Made by a program: the position numbers and the translations under genes. A stretch of 64,000 nt of DNA from Chaetoceros tenuissimus. Lineage: Eukaryota > Bacillariophyta > Thalassiosirophyceae > Chaetocerotales > Chaetocerotaceae. The DNA is taken from NCBI GenBank assembly GCA_021927905.1, contig BLLK01000047.1, positions 1,178,001 to 1,242,000 on the forward strand, read 5' to 3'. Under the pieces are notes generated by a model. That model did not search any database. It was given only the letters and a program-made list of their open reading frames with translations, and was not told the DNA's origin. Below are positions 10,118-20,350 of this stretch, piece by piece; position 1 is the stretch's first letter; each line of letters begins with the position of its first letter.

Positions 10118-11224
10118 TTAATTATTAATTGAAATTTGAAGAAAATCCAATACGGAGGAGTTAGTGATTTTCTGCAAAGTATCGTCATCAAGTTGAGCAA
10201 TTTGGCGTTTGATGTAAGCCATAAATGCCAGAGAGAGCCAGCGACCATGAAGCTTGATATAAGAGTCACTTTTCCCAGCGAGATGTAACATTAAAGCTAA
10301 AGAGCATCGTAAAGAATGAGTACCAATTGAATTGGGGTCCAAACCAAGGGTTTGTTGACCCATAGTTCTCGCTACAGATTGAAGTCTTTGACCTATTTGT
10401 GGGCTCTTTACATGTTTCAGCTTCCCATCTATCAGATATACATCAACGTGTGTATCCCTGTTTGTATTTGGGTATCCTCTTATTCTTTGTACAATTTTCA
10501 CTGCTGTTAGAACTGGGCAGAGGTCGTTTCCAGTCTTGGAATTTGTGACAGTATCATTCTTAACTCCATTTTTCGCATTGAAAGTGATTGCTACTGCGGA
10601 GGCGTTTCCAATATTCTCATGGTTCCATCCAACTTGAGATCCATCAACGAAAAAGATAAAATCCTTGAGACATAATTTCTTAGTCTTTTTGTCTTGGGAA
10701 TTTGGAGTATCCGAATACTCACATGATCTAGCCATGTAGAAGAAAGCCAAAATTATTAGTTGATAAATCGCTCTGTCATGCTCATTGAGTCCTGCTAGAT
10801 TCCTGACAATGAACCAGAAGAATGCCAAAGGTAGAGCTGGCTGTCTCTTAACTGGCCCATCTTGCTTCTCGTAAAACATCAGTTGTCGCTTAAGTTGGAT
10901 ACACTTTTCACTTGATTGGTCCAATGATGGGTCAGGAAGTCCATTCGCTCTGAATGTCTTACAAATTGTGTCGATGGTAGTTTGAACGGTGTCTCTTTGA
11001 AGTTTATCTTGTGTAGTGAAGCCAAACTCATTATTTCTGATCGCGTACGCGAAAGCACAGAGGATCGCATTTCTTTTCGTTTTGTCTGTTGTAAGGAGGA
11101 AAGTGTCAAGATCGGCTTTGGTTGTAAATTTCTCCCATTTTCCAAACCTAGCTTTATCTTTTTGACAAGTTCCTTTGGTAACTCCATGAGTTGCGTCGCT
11201 TCTAGCACGATCGATTCGATCCAT
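10118..11224 (-). CDS. Tyrosine recombinase of the split-repeat retrotransposon (368 aa)
   Basis: This enzyme would integrate the cDNA circle by site-specific strand exchange. The N-terminal SAM-like part is Lys/Arg-rich (KRNAILCAFAYAIRNNEFGF). The catalytic part shows the first Arg in FFYMARSCEYS and the HxxR box as THSLRCSLA. HGRW follows, and the probable nucleophile Tyr is in FMAYIKRQ about 10 residues later, so the full Arg-His-Arg-His-Tyr set is visible. The ATG at 11224 lies inside the preceding RT ORF, and the two frames overlap for about 345 bases. Expression by frameshifting, re-initiation or a separate transcript are all possible. The length is normal for DIRS-order recombinases. 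Confidence 0.9.
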   Translation of the reverse strand: MDRIDRARSDATHGVTKGTCQKDKARFGKWEKFTTKADLDTFLLTTDKTKRNAILCAFAYAIRNNEFGFTTQDKLQRDTVQTTIDTICKTFRANGLPDPSLDQSSEKCIQLKRQLMFYEKQDGPVKRQPALPLAFFWFIVRNLAGLNEHDRAIYQLIILAFFYMARSCEYSDTPNSQDKKTKKLCLKDFIFFVDGSQVGWNHENIGNASAVAITFNAKNGVKNDTVTNSKTGNDLCPVLTAVKIVQRIRGYPNTNRDTHVDVYLIDGKLKHVKSPQIGQRLQSVARTMGQQTLGLDPNSIGTHSLRCSLALMLHLAGKSDSYIKLHGRWLSLAFMAYIKRQIAQLDDDTLQKITNSSVLDFLQISINN

Positions 11225-13509
11225 AAGATAATCTCCTCCGGTAAGTCCGTCACTATTAGATCCATCTTCCCTTCTTTGACTGGGTTCGGTTTGTTCAACT
11301 GTTTAATTTTTGAAATGACAGCGAGGTTAGATAAATTTTTATTTCTGGAAAGAGCATCTGCAATTTCATTCTCTACCCCAGGAGTATGTTGAGTGTATAT
11401 TGAAACATCATGCGACAGAAGAATCTCAGCAAGTTTTCTAGAAATTTTCTCACGCAGAATAGATTGAACATGCTCCTTTGAGTCATAATACTTTGAAGTC
11501 AACATCCACTTGAGGGCTGTCATGTTGTCAGATTGATCTAAGAATTTCATGCCCTGACCGTTATCGATATCCAAAAGAAGAATTGCATACCAGATGTTCA
11601 CAACACCAGCAAGTTGTTCCCAGGTATTGATATGAATGAAGTCATTACCTTTGATGGCAGTATCAAAAATGTATCTCCAGGCGAAGCCGAGATCATTGAA
11701 GCCTCCTATACCTTCTTCGCTGCTCGCGTCTTGCTTCAGAAAGAGACTTGGGATTGTTGGATTTACATGATTCAGAGATCTACCATCCACCATCAGCTTC
11801 TTGAGAAGAACTGTCCATAATTCAAGATCTAGGATTTCTCCCTTGTGGAGTTTAGCTCTTGTATATTTCTCAGCTCTCGATAAACAATTTCTGATATGAG
11901 CAAGAAAGAATCTTCCTTCATTGCAGATATGAGCTGCTTCATTCAGTTTTCCAATTAAAGATTCCAGCTCCTGTTTTGTAACCCAATCACTGGAGCAGCC
12001 TTTGTCGATAATAGAGGACAGATCATGTAGCCAGCGGCGGCCTTTCTCATCAGGAATATATATCCTAAATAGTCTCGTGTTGAAAAGCCAACCAAGCACA
12101 ATCTTTAATTCTTCCAATCTACCTTCAGCTCGGAGTTTGGTGATCTTGAGAATAGTGTTCCTCTTAATGTATTCATTCTTTGCAAGAGGTCGAAACAAGA
12201 GCTCCAAGGCAATTGCTGCTGCTTCTCTTGCCTTTGCCTCCATTTCTATATCTTTCAACAGAATATTGATCATATCATCAACGAAGACATCCCAATAGGA
12301 TCGTCTTTCTTCAGTCTCATGGAGTAACGGAATTGCAAAGCCGAACTCAATATCCTCTGGTAATACATTAGTTCTTGGAACCGAGTCTGAGAATGAAGAT
12401 TTCAACTTCTTTGGATCGAAGAACTCATTGTTCATTAAATGATTCGCAACATCGGTCACTGTTTCGCTAACCAAGCAAAACTTTCCTGGACCTTGGTTAC
12501 TACCAAAGGGCATCCTCAAGTCTAGATAAGCTGTATCATCCAACACCGAAAGGAACATCGGAGAATATCTTAGAAGAACACTCATTCTTCTGAAAGCAGC
12601 ATCAATGTCGAATTTTGCGAGGAGGATTGGTATCAGAGGATTGTTCAGTCTCATCTGATGAATCTGAAAAGAACATCTCTTCAGGCAAGGGCCATAATAG
12701 ATCTCCTCCAGCTTGTCTTCTTCAACCATTTCGTTCAGAGATTTTCCCGAGCCCCACTGGGATGACAAGTTGTGGGTCGTCCTTCTCTTAATTTGGGGCT
12801 TCCCCATCTCATCAATAGTCCATTGTACTGCGCAGCCAAGGGGTGTAATTCCAGCGTCCTTGAGTTTTGCTGCACACTCGAGAGTGATCGGGATTGCTCT
12901 TCCATGATCCACCTCTTTAAATTGATTTTCTTTCACAGATTTCTTCGCTTCAGGGTCTTTCATCGTACTGCTGTTTCCTTTATCGAAGGCTTCTTGAAAG
13001 TCTGAGAGTTTTTCTTGTTCAGTTCTTTCATCAGAAACTCCAAGATCCACTCCTTCGTCCATGATTTTCTTCAGTTTCTCCCAATCCTTGTGTACACTTA
13101 GAAGGCATTCCACTTCCTCAGAACTCCGAAACTCTGCTCCAGGATGGACTGCGGAATAAAGATGGGCATCGAAAAGACGATCCAAGTCATAATCAAATTC
13201 TTCAATCAATTTTGAGTTGAAAATTTTGGCTCTCTCTGTATTCTCAAACATGAATGGAGGAGGGGGAAGTTCTAAGGATGGAGAATTCAAGATCCTTGCA
13301 ATATTTGAGACAAAGTCTCTTTTCATCACCTCGATTGTTGGGGGAGATTTGGAAGGAGGAGAGGGAGCACGAGTGGTTCCGTCAAGCAAAGGAGCTGAGT
13401 CTGACGTATCTTCAGTATCCATCACAACTTCATCAAACAAGGGAGTCGAATTTGAGATCTCATCAACCATTGTAAGTGACTTACATTCAGGTGCGTCGAT
13501 AATTGTCAT
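10879..13509 (-). CDS. Reverse transcriptase-RNase H of the split-repeat retrotransposon
   Basis: The ATG at 13509 is chosen because the frame opens upstream only with a TTG. An acidic N-terminal third is followed by the RT fingers and palm: KFDIDAAFRRMSV carries the first catalytic Asp, LRMPFGSNQGPGKF follows, and FVDDM is the polymerase box (about 12265-12285). RNase H follows with FLKQDASSEEGIGGF, then a Glu in NTWEQLAGVV, then DQSDNMTALKW, and TPGVENEIADALSRN near its end. The divergent RT with FVDD and the linked RNase H match the DIRS order, not LTR elements with a DDE integrase. The last 115 residues overlap the recombinase gene in another frame. Confidence 0.92.
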   Translation of the reverse strand: MTIIDAPECKSLTMVDEISNSTPLFDEVVMDTEDTSDSAPLLDGTTRAPSPPSKSPPTIEVMKRDFVSNIARILNSPSLELPPPPFMFENTERAKIFNSKLIEEFDYDLDRLFDAHLYSAVHPGAEFRSSEEVECLLSVHKDWEKLKKIMDEGVDLGVSDERTEQEKLSDFQEAFDKGNSSTMKDPEAKKSVKENQFKEVDHGRAIPITLECAAKLKDAGITPLGCAVQWTIDEMGKPQIKRRTTHNLSSQWGSGKSLNEMVEEDKLEEIYYGPCLKRCSFQIHQMRLNNPLIPILLAKFDIDAAFRRMSVLLRYSPMFLSVLDDTAYLDLRMPFGSNQGPGKFCLVSETVTDVANHLMNNEFFDPKKLKSSFSDSVPRTNVLPEDIEFGFAIPLLHETEERRSYWDVFVDDMINILLKDIEMEAKAREAAAIALELLFRPLAKNEYIKRNTILKITKLRAEGRLEELKIVLGWLFNTRLFRIYIPDEKGRRWLHDLSSIIDKGCSSDWVTKQELESLIGKLNEAAHICNEGRFFLAHIRNCLSRAEKYTRAKLHKGEILDLELWTVLLKKLMVDGRSLNHVNPTIPSLFLKQDASSEEGIGGFNDLGFAWRYIFDTAIKGNDFIHINTWEQLAGVVNIWYAILLLDIDNGQGMKFLDQSDNMTALKWMLTSKYYDSKEHVQSILREKISRKLAEILLSHDVSIYTQHTPGVENEIADALSRNKNLSNLAVISKIKQLNKPNPVKEGKMDLIVTDLPEEIILWIESIVLEATQLMELPKELVKKIKLGLENGRNLQPKPILTLSSLQQTKRKEMRSSVLSRTRSEIMSLASLHKINFKETPFKLPSTQFVRHSERMDFLTHHWTNQVKSVSNLSDN

Positions 13510-13596
13510 GTTCAAAGCTAAAACAATAATAATGAGTAAACAATAAAAGAGGATTTATTGTTATTCTGAATCAAAGTTCTGTGACTTGTGAGTCAC

Positions 13597-15768
13597 TCAA
13601 CTACCTAGAAGCTCTGCTCTGTATTTTGCGATCTTGGCTTTCTCAGCTGGTGTAAGATTCACAAAGTGAGCACGGGTGTTGCAGTTCGATTTGTTGCAGC
13701 TTCCACTGAAGTAAAATCTGCAGCACATCTCTTTACTGCGAATGACAGGGGTAGAGATACCTTTGGATTCTTCCAGAGTCTTGCGGACGTTGACGTTTGC
13801 CTTCTCGCCCCAGTTCTCAATTGCGAGGTCTGGACAGTCACAAACTCTTTCCACTTTCTGTTTCTTCTTTGGCTTCTTGGTGGGTTTCGAATCCAAGTCT
13901 TGACTGGTCTGAGTTGGAACTGATAGAGCTGCAGACTCAATCTTCCATCTATTCATGAAGGTCCCACTTGCAATATCATCCATTAGCTCCTCAAAGTTCA
14001 AGAGGCTTGGCTTTGGAGAAAGATCCCAACAGGAATTGACAAACTTAGCAATCTTGGAGTTCACACCATTGAGGAATGTAATTAGAAGATCCTTCCCTTG
14101 AATCCTAAAGAAACTGTTGAAATTCGCCTTGTTCTTGGTAAAGGCTGTCATTAGCTCTGAATATTTGGAGCAAAGTAGACTGCCCGGGATCAGAGATTCT
14201 AAAATCTCACCATATCCAAGAAGTACAAGTTCCAAGTCCGTCAATGTCTTTGGGGCTGTTACCTTCGAGTGGAGAAGGTCTTGGAAGTTGTGACCTTTCA
14301 TGAGGTCTGGGAGCAAGGCCGGAGCTACACTATCAGCTGTACCCATGATATCCGCAATCTCAACACTCTCATCCTTGGCCTTGCACATGAAGATGGAGAG
14401 ACCATTTGGTTGCTGATTGTACAAAGTGTTTGTCTCTAGGCTACTTCTCAAGGATGACATGACAGCAGGTTGGACAGAGACTTGTCTAGAAACCGAGTTT
14501 AGAAATCTAGCCATTGCAGCACCATCTTTCTGCTTGTAGAGAGCCTGCACACCATCGGGAACATCGACTACGGTGGAGATGCCATCTGATCCTAGGAGAC
14601 ACCAGGCTTTGGACAATCTCTCATTACCTATAGTGTCGAAGAAGGTAGTGCTGGACTTCTTCTTCAAACCACCAACTGCTTCAATTAGACCTACTAAAAG
14701 ATCATTGGCAACATTCTGTTGCTGAGGTATCTGAGTCTGCTGTGCTTGCACTACCTGTGGTCTAGATAAACAATCCGCCGCCTGTGTACTCTGTCCTACT
14801 ACGTGTTCTACTTGAAAAGGAGGAGGCTGTTCAGTATCTACCTGCACTGGAGGGTCTTCCACATTCTGTTCACCTCCTTCTTCCTCAACTGCTTCCTGAG
14901 TCCATTGAAGAACTAAATTCTGACTCTTTGAGTAGAGCTCACCAGCCGGAAGAGGTTCAAACATCGAACAGGCTGCATTCTTCAGATCATCAGGAACCAC
15001 ACAGCCTAGTACTAGAAAAGATAGCAAGTCACGAAGAGGGGCACTCAAAGGTCTTCTTGTTTTCTTGTTATTTGAAGCGGTGAAGGCTGAAAGATTCTGC
15101 TGGTCTAACCAACTGAGAGTAGCTAAAAGACAGTCCGTTGGGGTACTAGCATTTTGCGAGAGTAGAAACTTGAATAGAGCAGGAGGAACAGCTGCACAAT
15201 TTTGCACAGGTAGACTATCATCCTTCGAAGTAGCGGATACTTGCATCTTGGGTAGGTTCCTGATCACCTCTTCATCCTCTCGCTTTGTGAGCAACTTGAT
15301 ATCAAATCCATCAAGATAAAGCTGAGCGGGTGGAGCTGCATAGAAGGAGAGGAGTATTGCCTTGTCCGACTTTGGACTAGTGACTGCCACCAGATACTGT
15401 TCTTCACCGACGAGACTTGTTTCATCTGGAATGAATCTCAGATGAGCAAAGGAGTACATGACCGAAAGTTGACCTTCCACCAAACACAAGGAGAGGACTG
15501 GAGCATCACCTACTGGAAACAAGGGGCTCCGAGCTAGGTCAACAAAGAGTTCAGCAGAAGGCTTTGCTCTCAAAATAGCACCGTCGGAGTTGATGTCTAG
15601 CAAGCCGGTGGAGATAATGGTCTCTCTCTTGAATCTTATGAGCTCTCTCTTGAACGGGAAAGGTACAGATAGACCTTCCGATGAGGAGAAGTTATCTAGA
15701 GACGACATGGTAGACTGCGAATGGATGGAAACTATAGATATGGAATGTTGTGAAGGGGAGACTTGCAT
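13597..15768 (-). CDS. Gag-like structural protein of the split-repeat retrotransposon (723 aa)
   Basis: The first ORF of the element starts at the ATG at 15768 and ends 87 bases before the RT start. Most of it is unrecognised alpha-helical sequence with a Gln-rich linker near its middle (QAQQTQIPQQQ). The C-terminus has a Lys/Pro basic patch (KPTKKPKKKQKVERVC) and a compact Cys-rich finger (CCRFYFSGSCNKSNCNTRAH), which resembles a CCCH or zinc-knuckle nucleic-acid binder. Position, length and finger make a Gag role likely. A second Met, in MSSLDNF, is an alternative start. Confidence 0.78.
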   Translation of the reverse strand: MQVSPSQHSISIVSIHSQSTMSSLDNFSSSEGLSVPFPFKRELIRFKRETIISTGLLDINSDGAILRAKPSAELFVDLARSPLFPVGDAPVLSLCLVEGQLSVMYSFAHLRFIPDETSLVGEEQYLVAVTSPKSDKAILLSFYAAPPAQLYLDGFDIKLLTKREDEEVIRNLPKMQVSATSKDDSLPVQNCAAVPPALFKFLLSQNASTPTDCLLATLSWLDQQNLSAFTASNNKKTRRPLSAPLRDLLSFLVLGCVVPDDLKNAACSMFEPLPAGELYSKSQNLVLQWTQEAVEEEGGEQNVEDPPVQVDTEQPPPFQVEHVVGQSTQAADCLSRPQVVQAQQTQIPQQQNVANDLLVGLIEAVGGLKKKSSTTFFDTIGNERLSKAWCLLGSDGISTVVDVPDGVQALYKQKDGAAMARFLNSVSRQVSVQPAVMSSLRSSLETNTLYNQQPNGLSIFMCKAKDESVEIADIMGTADSVAPALLPDLMKGHNFQDLLHSKVTAPKTLTDLELVLLGYGEILESLIPGSLLCSKYSELMTAFTKNKANFNSFFRIQGKDLLITFLNGVNSKIAKFVNSCWDLSPKPSLLNFEELMDDIASGTFMNRWKIESAALSVPTQTSQDLDSKPTKKPKKKQKVERVCDCPDLAIENWGEKANVNVRKTLEESKGISTPVIRSKEMCCRFYFSGSCNKSNCNTRAHFVNLTPAEKAKIAKYRAELLGS

Positions 15769-16139
15769 TCAATCTTCCACTTTTGAGAATTATGAGAGGA
15801 GTTGTTGGCAGTCAGCTTCACGGAGTTCTATTCCACTCCATTTTCCACCTCCAGAATTCAGGCGATTTAGCTTGGCGGGCTTAGTCGTGTGAAGCAACCA
15901 ACTGTTCTGCCATCTGCTTTTCTGACGGAAACTGTTCTGCGACTTTCCATGAAATGCAAAGCAAAAATGTCCCACGAAACTCGAGAGATTTAGTTTCCTT
16001 CAAATTTCAGTGAAATTGGGATTTGAAATTCTTGACACCTTTTTTAGTGAGAGGTGCAACCTTCAAGGTTTGAGCTTTGATTACGGAGTATCGAATCTCA
16101 TCTCCGGTTTTAATGTACACGTCGAGTGCAGAGTTTACT

Positions 16140-16410
16140 TCTCTGGCGTTAAGGAGTTTGCTACTCCTGCTTTATTTCAGAATTGGCGTCTCTGGATTTT
16201 CAAGAGTTGGTCTCTCATTGCTTTATTACAGAGTTGGCGTCTCTGGATTTCAAAAATTGGTCTCTTATTCGGGCTTTTGAGAGCAGAGTTTCGCATCTCC
16301 GGCTTTGGGTGAACAGAGTTTTTCCTCTCTGGATTTCAAAAGTTGATCTCTTTTTCGGGCTTTGAGGGCAGAGTTTCGCATCTCTGGTTTGGTACTGAAG
16401 AGTTTTCTCT
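16140..16410 (-). repeat. Degenerate tandem repeat in the element leader
   Basis: Four to five imperfect units of about 55-65 bases recur: 'cagagttggcgtctctggattt', 'aagttggtctctcattcgggctttgag', 'gcagagtttcgcatctc'. They lie between repeat B and the gag ORF, so in the 5' leader of the transcript. They could be structural or packaging signals, but nothing shows that directly. Confidence 0.6.
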
Positions 16411-16541
16411 CTTTTGAAATTCAATCGATTCGACTTGTCGTTTCTTGTTTTTCTTACCTTTACTGCTTCGTCCGTTGCCTAATACTATACTAGAGAGTAA
16501 TGTAATGATTGATTCATTGAGTTTAATCGATTTTAGAGTAT

Positions 16542-16685
16542 TGAAATCAAGTACAACCACATCATGATCAACAAAGCGATTGAACGTCAGCTTTGAAAAA
16601 CAATGACAAAAGGGAGAGAGAGAAAATCTTGGTTTTCAAAGTCTGCACGGGACTCAAATCGAATTTCATTACAGAATCAAAAATG
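16542..16685 (-). repeat. Split direct repeat B, 5' terminal copy (144 bp)
   Basis: It is the 5' end of the recombinase retrotransposon on the minus strand and matches 9672-9815 over 144 bases by eye. Confidence 0.92.
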
Positions 16686-17614
16686 CACCATTATTGCTGC
16701 TGCTTTTCAACGAGCTCCCCGCGATGAACACACTAACAAACACAACAAATTCAATCAAAATACACTGCTACACTCCATTTCTTCAGTAACTTACGGAGAG
16801 TTTGATTCAAATCAACTATATAGACACTCCTGGAACAGATAGCGAAGGAGTCTCCGTAAGTTATGGAGAAGATATAGAGAAATTGAGTTGTTCATTCGTC
16901 TCTTGACTACAAATTTGATCATGACCACATCTTCACACGTCGACTGGTGAATCGATTCAATCTATCAAGGGAATTCAATCATACTATCTATTACTATTAT
17001 TACTAAAGAATAGGTTCTAGTCTATATTATACCATTATGTAGTTTGAAAATGTGTAGAATGGAGGTATTGTTGGCGGAGAGATGTGTCGTTGAATCGTTT
17101 GATTGAAACCTACCTCTCTATTGCGGCCGGAATTTTTCATGGTTACTGGAGACTCCTTCGCATTATGTTCAAGGAGTATCTATAGATTCAATTACTGCAA
17201 TAGTCTCTAGTAACTAGTGAAGAAATGATGCTACAGGCTAGGTATTTCAATTGAATTAGGTGTTAGTTTGTTGTTTGTTAGTGCTCTTATCGGGTGGAGG
17301 TCACCTTTCTTTTGGCGCGAGGTGAGCACTTCTGGAAAAGTGGAAATGTCTGAGCTAAATAATTTACTTAAGCCCGCCGTTAAATATTTTAACCGTCAAA
17401 AGGGGGGAGCAGTTGTGCACACGGTAGAATCATCAAAATGGAGAATAGGATCGCCGAATATTTTGTTGAAAAGGATGGTGAACTTTGGAAGTTCCAAAAA
17501 TGGAAGGGTTTAGAAATTTCCTACGACTGATCAGTTGAGATAAGTCTTCTTAGATCTTTTTAGTCTAATGACCCGAACACTTCAACAAGATTCTAAGTTG
17601 GAGGCTTCCAAAGA
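16686..17614. other. Non-coding flank with a dispersed repeat in inverted orientation
   Basis: No credible ORF is present. Bases 17350-17430 match 9329-9420 in reverse complement. Bases 17440-17580 (aaaggatggtgaactttggaagttcc, cctacgactgatcagttgag) match 34730-34870 and 49180-49300 in reverse complement, so this is one copy of a repeat with at least three copies here. Confidence 0.6.
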
Positions 17615-17750
17615 GAAAGTTCTTTTGAAGACTGTTCTTTTGGAGACTGATCTTTTGAAGACTGTTCTTTTGAAGACCGTTCTTTTGAAGACTGTTCAAT
17701 TAAAGACTGTTCAATTAAAGACTGTTCAATTTAATTAAGACCGATCTTTA
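17615..17750. repeat. 17-18-bp tandem repeat (ttttgaagactgttc)
   Basis: About seven or eight units of 'cttttgaagactgtt', drifting to 'caattaaagactgtt', stand in a row about 330 bases before the next gene. The rest of the stretch up to 18078 holds a TC-rich region and a possible promoter with no firm motif. Confidence 0.75.
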
Positions 17751-18078
17751 GGAGCTTATATCCTTTTTCTGGCTATTTTAACAATCCTCTTCTTTGTACA
17801 TAAGGAGGCCGGCCTTCTCCCTCTAATTTCCTCTCCCCCTTTTCTTTCTTTAAATCGACGTCGTACATTTCTCTACTTTGAATGTATGTACTTTCACGTT
17901 ACCTTCTTCGTATGTTTCTTTAGGTGGAATATAAAACTTGAGTCTAAAAGTGGGAAAACGACTTCAAATTCTGTACATCAGGCATCGGGCATACGACCCA
18001 GCAGTCTAGTCCAAAGCACCCAGTTCATTTTGAATCATCAAAGAACAGTTACTATTTGAGATCAAAATTTGACATAAC

Positions 18079-19440
18079 ATGAGAGGAAGAAGAATATCTT
18101 TTTATTGTCTTGTCACACCACTAAAGAAAGAAGCATGGTTTCTGTCCTTAATGTTGTTCTTGATCCATGTTTTTTCCTTTTGGATGAAGCTTTCATCTTT
18201 TAATTCCCCAGATACTGTGCTGTTTTTGGAAACAAGTGGAAATACTCGAAATGCAACTGAAGTACAAAATGATAGATTAACCCCCTCTGACAGCATTCCT
18301 GTTTTCTACAACGTCTACACTAGAGACTTGAATGCAACATCTATTGAGACCTCAAAATCAATTGTTGATGAACAAATGGATCACATGAAACCTTTTCATC
18401 AAGTACATGTGCGCTTTATCGGTACCTCATTTGCTATTAATAACACAAAGACAATTGAGTATGACAAAGAAGGAGATGAATTTGGAACACTCGAACTCCT
18501 ACATAATTATTGTAAAGAGAACCCGACAGATACTGCGGTATATCTGCACAACAAAGGATCATTTCATCCCAAACCTGAAAATGATTCATTACGTAGATTC
18601 TTGACGAGAGGGGCCCTGTCACAAGAATGTGCAAACATGCCAGAGGATACATGCAACGTCTGTAGCTCACGAATGTCTCCACTACCCCATCCTCATACGT
18701 CTGGAAATATATGGGTAGCCAAGTGTGAATACATTGCAAAGTTACAAAACCCTTTCAAATTTCAAAAGCAAATAGACTCATTGTATCCCAATCCCTTTCC
18801 TCGTGAATCTTGTACAGGTTCTGGCCGCTATGCTTCTGAACATTGGGTTCAGTCCCACCCAAGTATTATGCCTTGCGATCTTTCAACTGATAAAAATTTC
18901 ACATGGGGCTATGCCAATGTTCCTGAAGCAGACTTTGAAATAGACCTGAGACCCGCACCAAGGTTTGATTACGAAATCTATGAGAAACTTCGCACTTGTC
19001 CTTCGCATACACTCCACCATCGTTTGAATGAATATCAGTTTTTATACAAAGAAAATCCTAGTTTATCCTGGTGGGGATGGAAATTCTATGAAAACACAAC
19101 AAAAATTGAAGGTTCTTTTCTGGTGAATACTGAAACTTTTCACAATTTATACTGGGTAGAACTTCCCTCTAGCATCAAACGAGCTGGTACAATGATTGGA
19201 TTCACACAACGCATGTGGGATGAAAAGAAGGAATGGCCACTGCTATTTGGAAAATTTTGGAAAGATATTAGTGAACATGAATTAAATTTGCTCAATTTTC
19301 TTGGATATTCAGAGGCAAATTGGAAAGTCAAACTAAGTCTTTCGCATACAGCACAAGATGAAACTGATATTATACCACCTTCCTTGCAAAAAAGTCGAGC
19401 AGGTGAAAATATTTCGAATGATTCAACCAAGACAAGTTGA
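18079..19440 (+). CDS. Putative type II membrane glycosyltransferase-like protein (453 aa)
   Basis: This is a single exon with an ATG after an AT-rich leader. Residues about 18-38 form one hydrophobic signal anchor (WFLSLMLFLIHVFSFWM), so a Golgi lumenal domain is expected. The body has VYLHNKGSFHP, then the Cys cluster CNVCSSRMSPLPHPHTSGNI leading to WVAKCEYIAKL. I recognise this pattern from diatom proteins annotated as glycosyltransferase-like, though the reaction is not known to me. The C-terminus carries the spaced Trp/Leu module seen elsewhere in diatom secreted proteins (TQRMWDEKKEWPLLFGKFW, then ELNLLNFLGYSEANW), as in the genes at 45462 and 51748. Several Asn-X-Ser/Thr sites support a secretory route. 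Confidence 0.72.
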   Translation: MRGRRISFYCLVTPLKKEAWFLSLMLFLIHVFSFWMKLSSFNSPDTVLFLETSGNTRNATEVQNDRLTPSDSIPVFYNVYTRDLNATSIETSKSIVDEQMDHMKPFHQVHVRFIGTSFAINNTKTIEYDKEGDEFGTLELLHNYCKENPTDTAVYLHNKGSFHPKPENDSLRRFLTRGALSQECANMPEDTCNVCSSRMSPLPHPHTSGNIWVAKCEYIAKLQNPFKFQKQIDSLYPNPFPRESCTGSGRYASEHWVQSHPSIMPCDLSTDKNFTWGYANVPEADFEIDLRPAPRFDYEIYEKLRTCPSHTLHHRLNEYQFLYKENPSLSWWGWKFYENTTKIEGSFLVNTETFHNLYWVELPSSIKRAGTMIGFTQRMWDEKKEWPLLFGKFWKDISEHELNLLNFLGYSEANWKVKLSLSHTAQDETDIIPPSLQKSRAGENISNDSTKTS

Positions 19441-19454
19441 AATTACGTATCATT

Positions 19455-20165
19455 ATGATAGGAATATGCGTGTCTCCAACAAGAAAAAGAATGCTTGCTC
19501 GAGTAGCCATACGTCACCTCCAGCTTTTGCTACTCATGATATGGACCATCATCAACAACTACAGCAGCAGGAATATCCGAGAGCTTCATCAAACTCCAAT
19601 AATCATCCTTTTGCATTCAATCAATCCTGAGACATCCGTACCAAATGACCATGATACTGCTCGACATAATGGTGAAGATAGGAATATGCGTGTCTCCAAC
19701 AAGAAAAGGAATGCTTCTTCAAGTAGTTATAAACTTTTCTCTCTTCCTTTCTTTCTCATGATAGTGCTCCGTCTTCGCTTAAAATGAAGAATGGTCCTAT
19801 GGTAATTTTCATCAACTTCAATTCATCCTGATCGTGTTGACGATGACGACCCTTCAATGAAAAAATTATCAAGGGTTGAAACATTCTATCCTACACTCCA
19901 GACTCTCTACAACAAGTATGGTGCAGAAATGTCGTCTTTCCGCCAAAAGATGGTTATTTAGTGTCAAAGATCAAATTCTTGCAAATTTACTGATTATGAA
20001 GTTGAGATGCTTTACATACTTATCAGAGAAAGCAAACCTCAACATGTTTTCGAAATGGAACCGAATAGAGGATTTAGCTCCCATTGGATTCTTAGTGTCC
20101 TTCATAAAACCGACAAAACTTCAAGACTGCATTCTTATGATATTAATACTAGTGTCCTGTTGAGC
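19455..20165 (+). pseudogene. Broken SAM-dependent methyltransferase-like gene with duplicated leader
   Basis: A 35-45-bp phrase encoding NMRVSNKKRNASSSS occurs twice (19461-19510 and 19682-19735). The second copy runs into a hydrophobic anchor (LFSLPFFLMIVL) and then a stop. Downstream, one frame carries LSRVETFYPTLQTLYNKYGA up to a stop near 19960. A further open stretch (19985-20165) reads FTDYEVEMLYILIRESKP, then HVFEMEPNRGFSSHWILSVL and LHSYDI. The last part looks like motif I of class I methyltransferases of the diatom 'YEISPxxGxST' type. Internal stops and the missing C-terminal half mark it as dead. Confidence 0.5.
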
Positions 20166-20350
20166 AGAATATAAACTTGCAATGACAAAGCATCTTTTCT
20201 GCAATTTATTCCTCTTCTTGCAATTATTTGCTCTTGTAACTATAGGTTAATCTAGCAACGCCTTTCATGACTCTAATTAGCGATAATAAAAATAACAATA
20301 TACTACTATAAGATAAAAGAAGCTCATAGATGAACACTTTCAAAATACAT

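Larger units (their letters stand above)
9439..16685 (-). mobile_element. Complete tyrosine-recombinase retrotransposon (PAT/Ngaro-like layout)
   Basis: Read on the minus strand, the order is: a 144-bp repeat B (16685-16542), a leader, the gag-like ORF, the RT-RNase H ORF and the recombinase ORF. These are followed by a 218-bp repeat A (10031-9814), the second B (9815-9672), 15 bases of spacer and the second A (9656-9439). This B-ORFs-A-B-A arrangement is the split-direct-repeat layout known from PAT and Ngaro-type members of the DIRS order, which integrate with a tyrosine recombinase instead of a DDE integrase and leave no target duplication. Both repeat pairs look identical by eye and all three ORFs are open, so the insertion appears young and may be autonomous. 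Confidence 0.9.
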
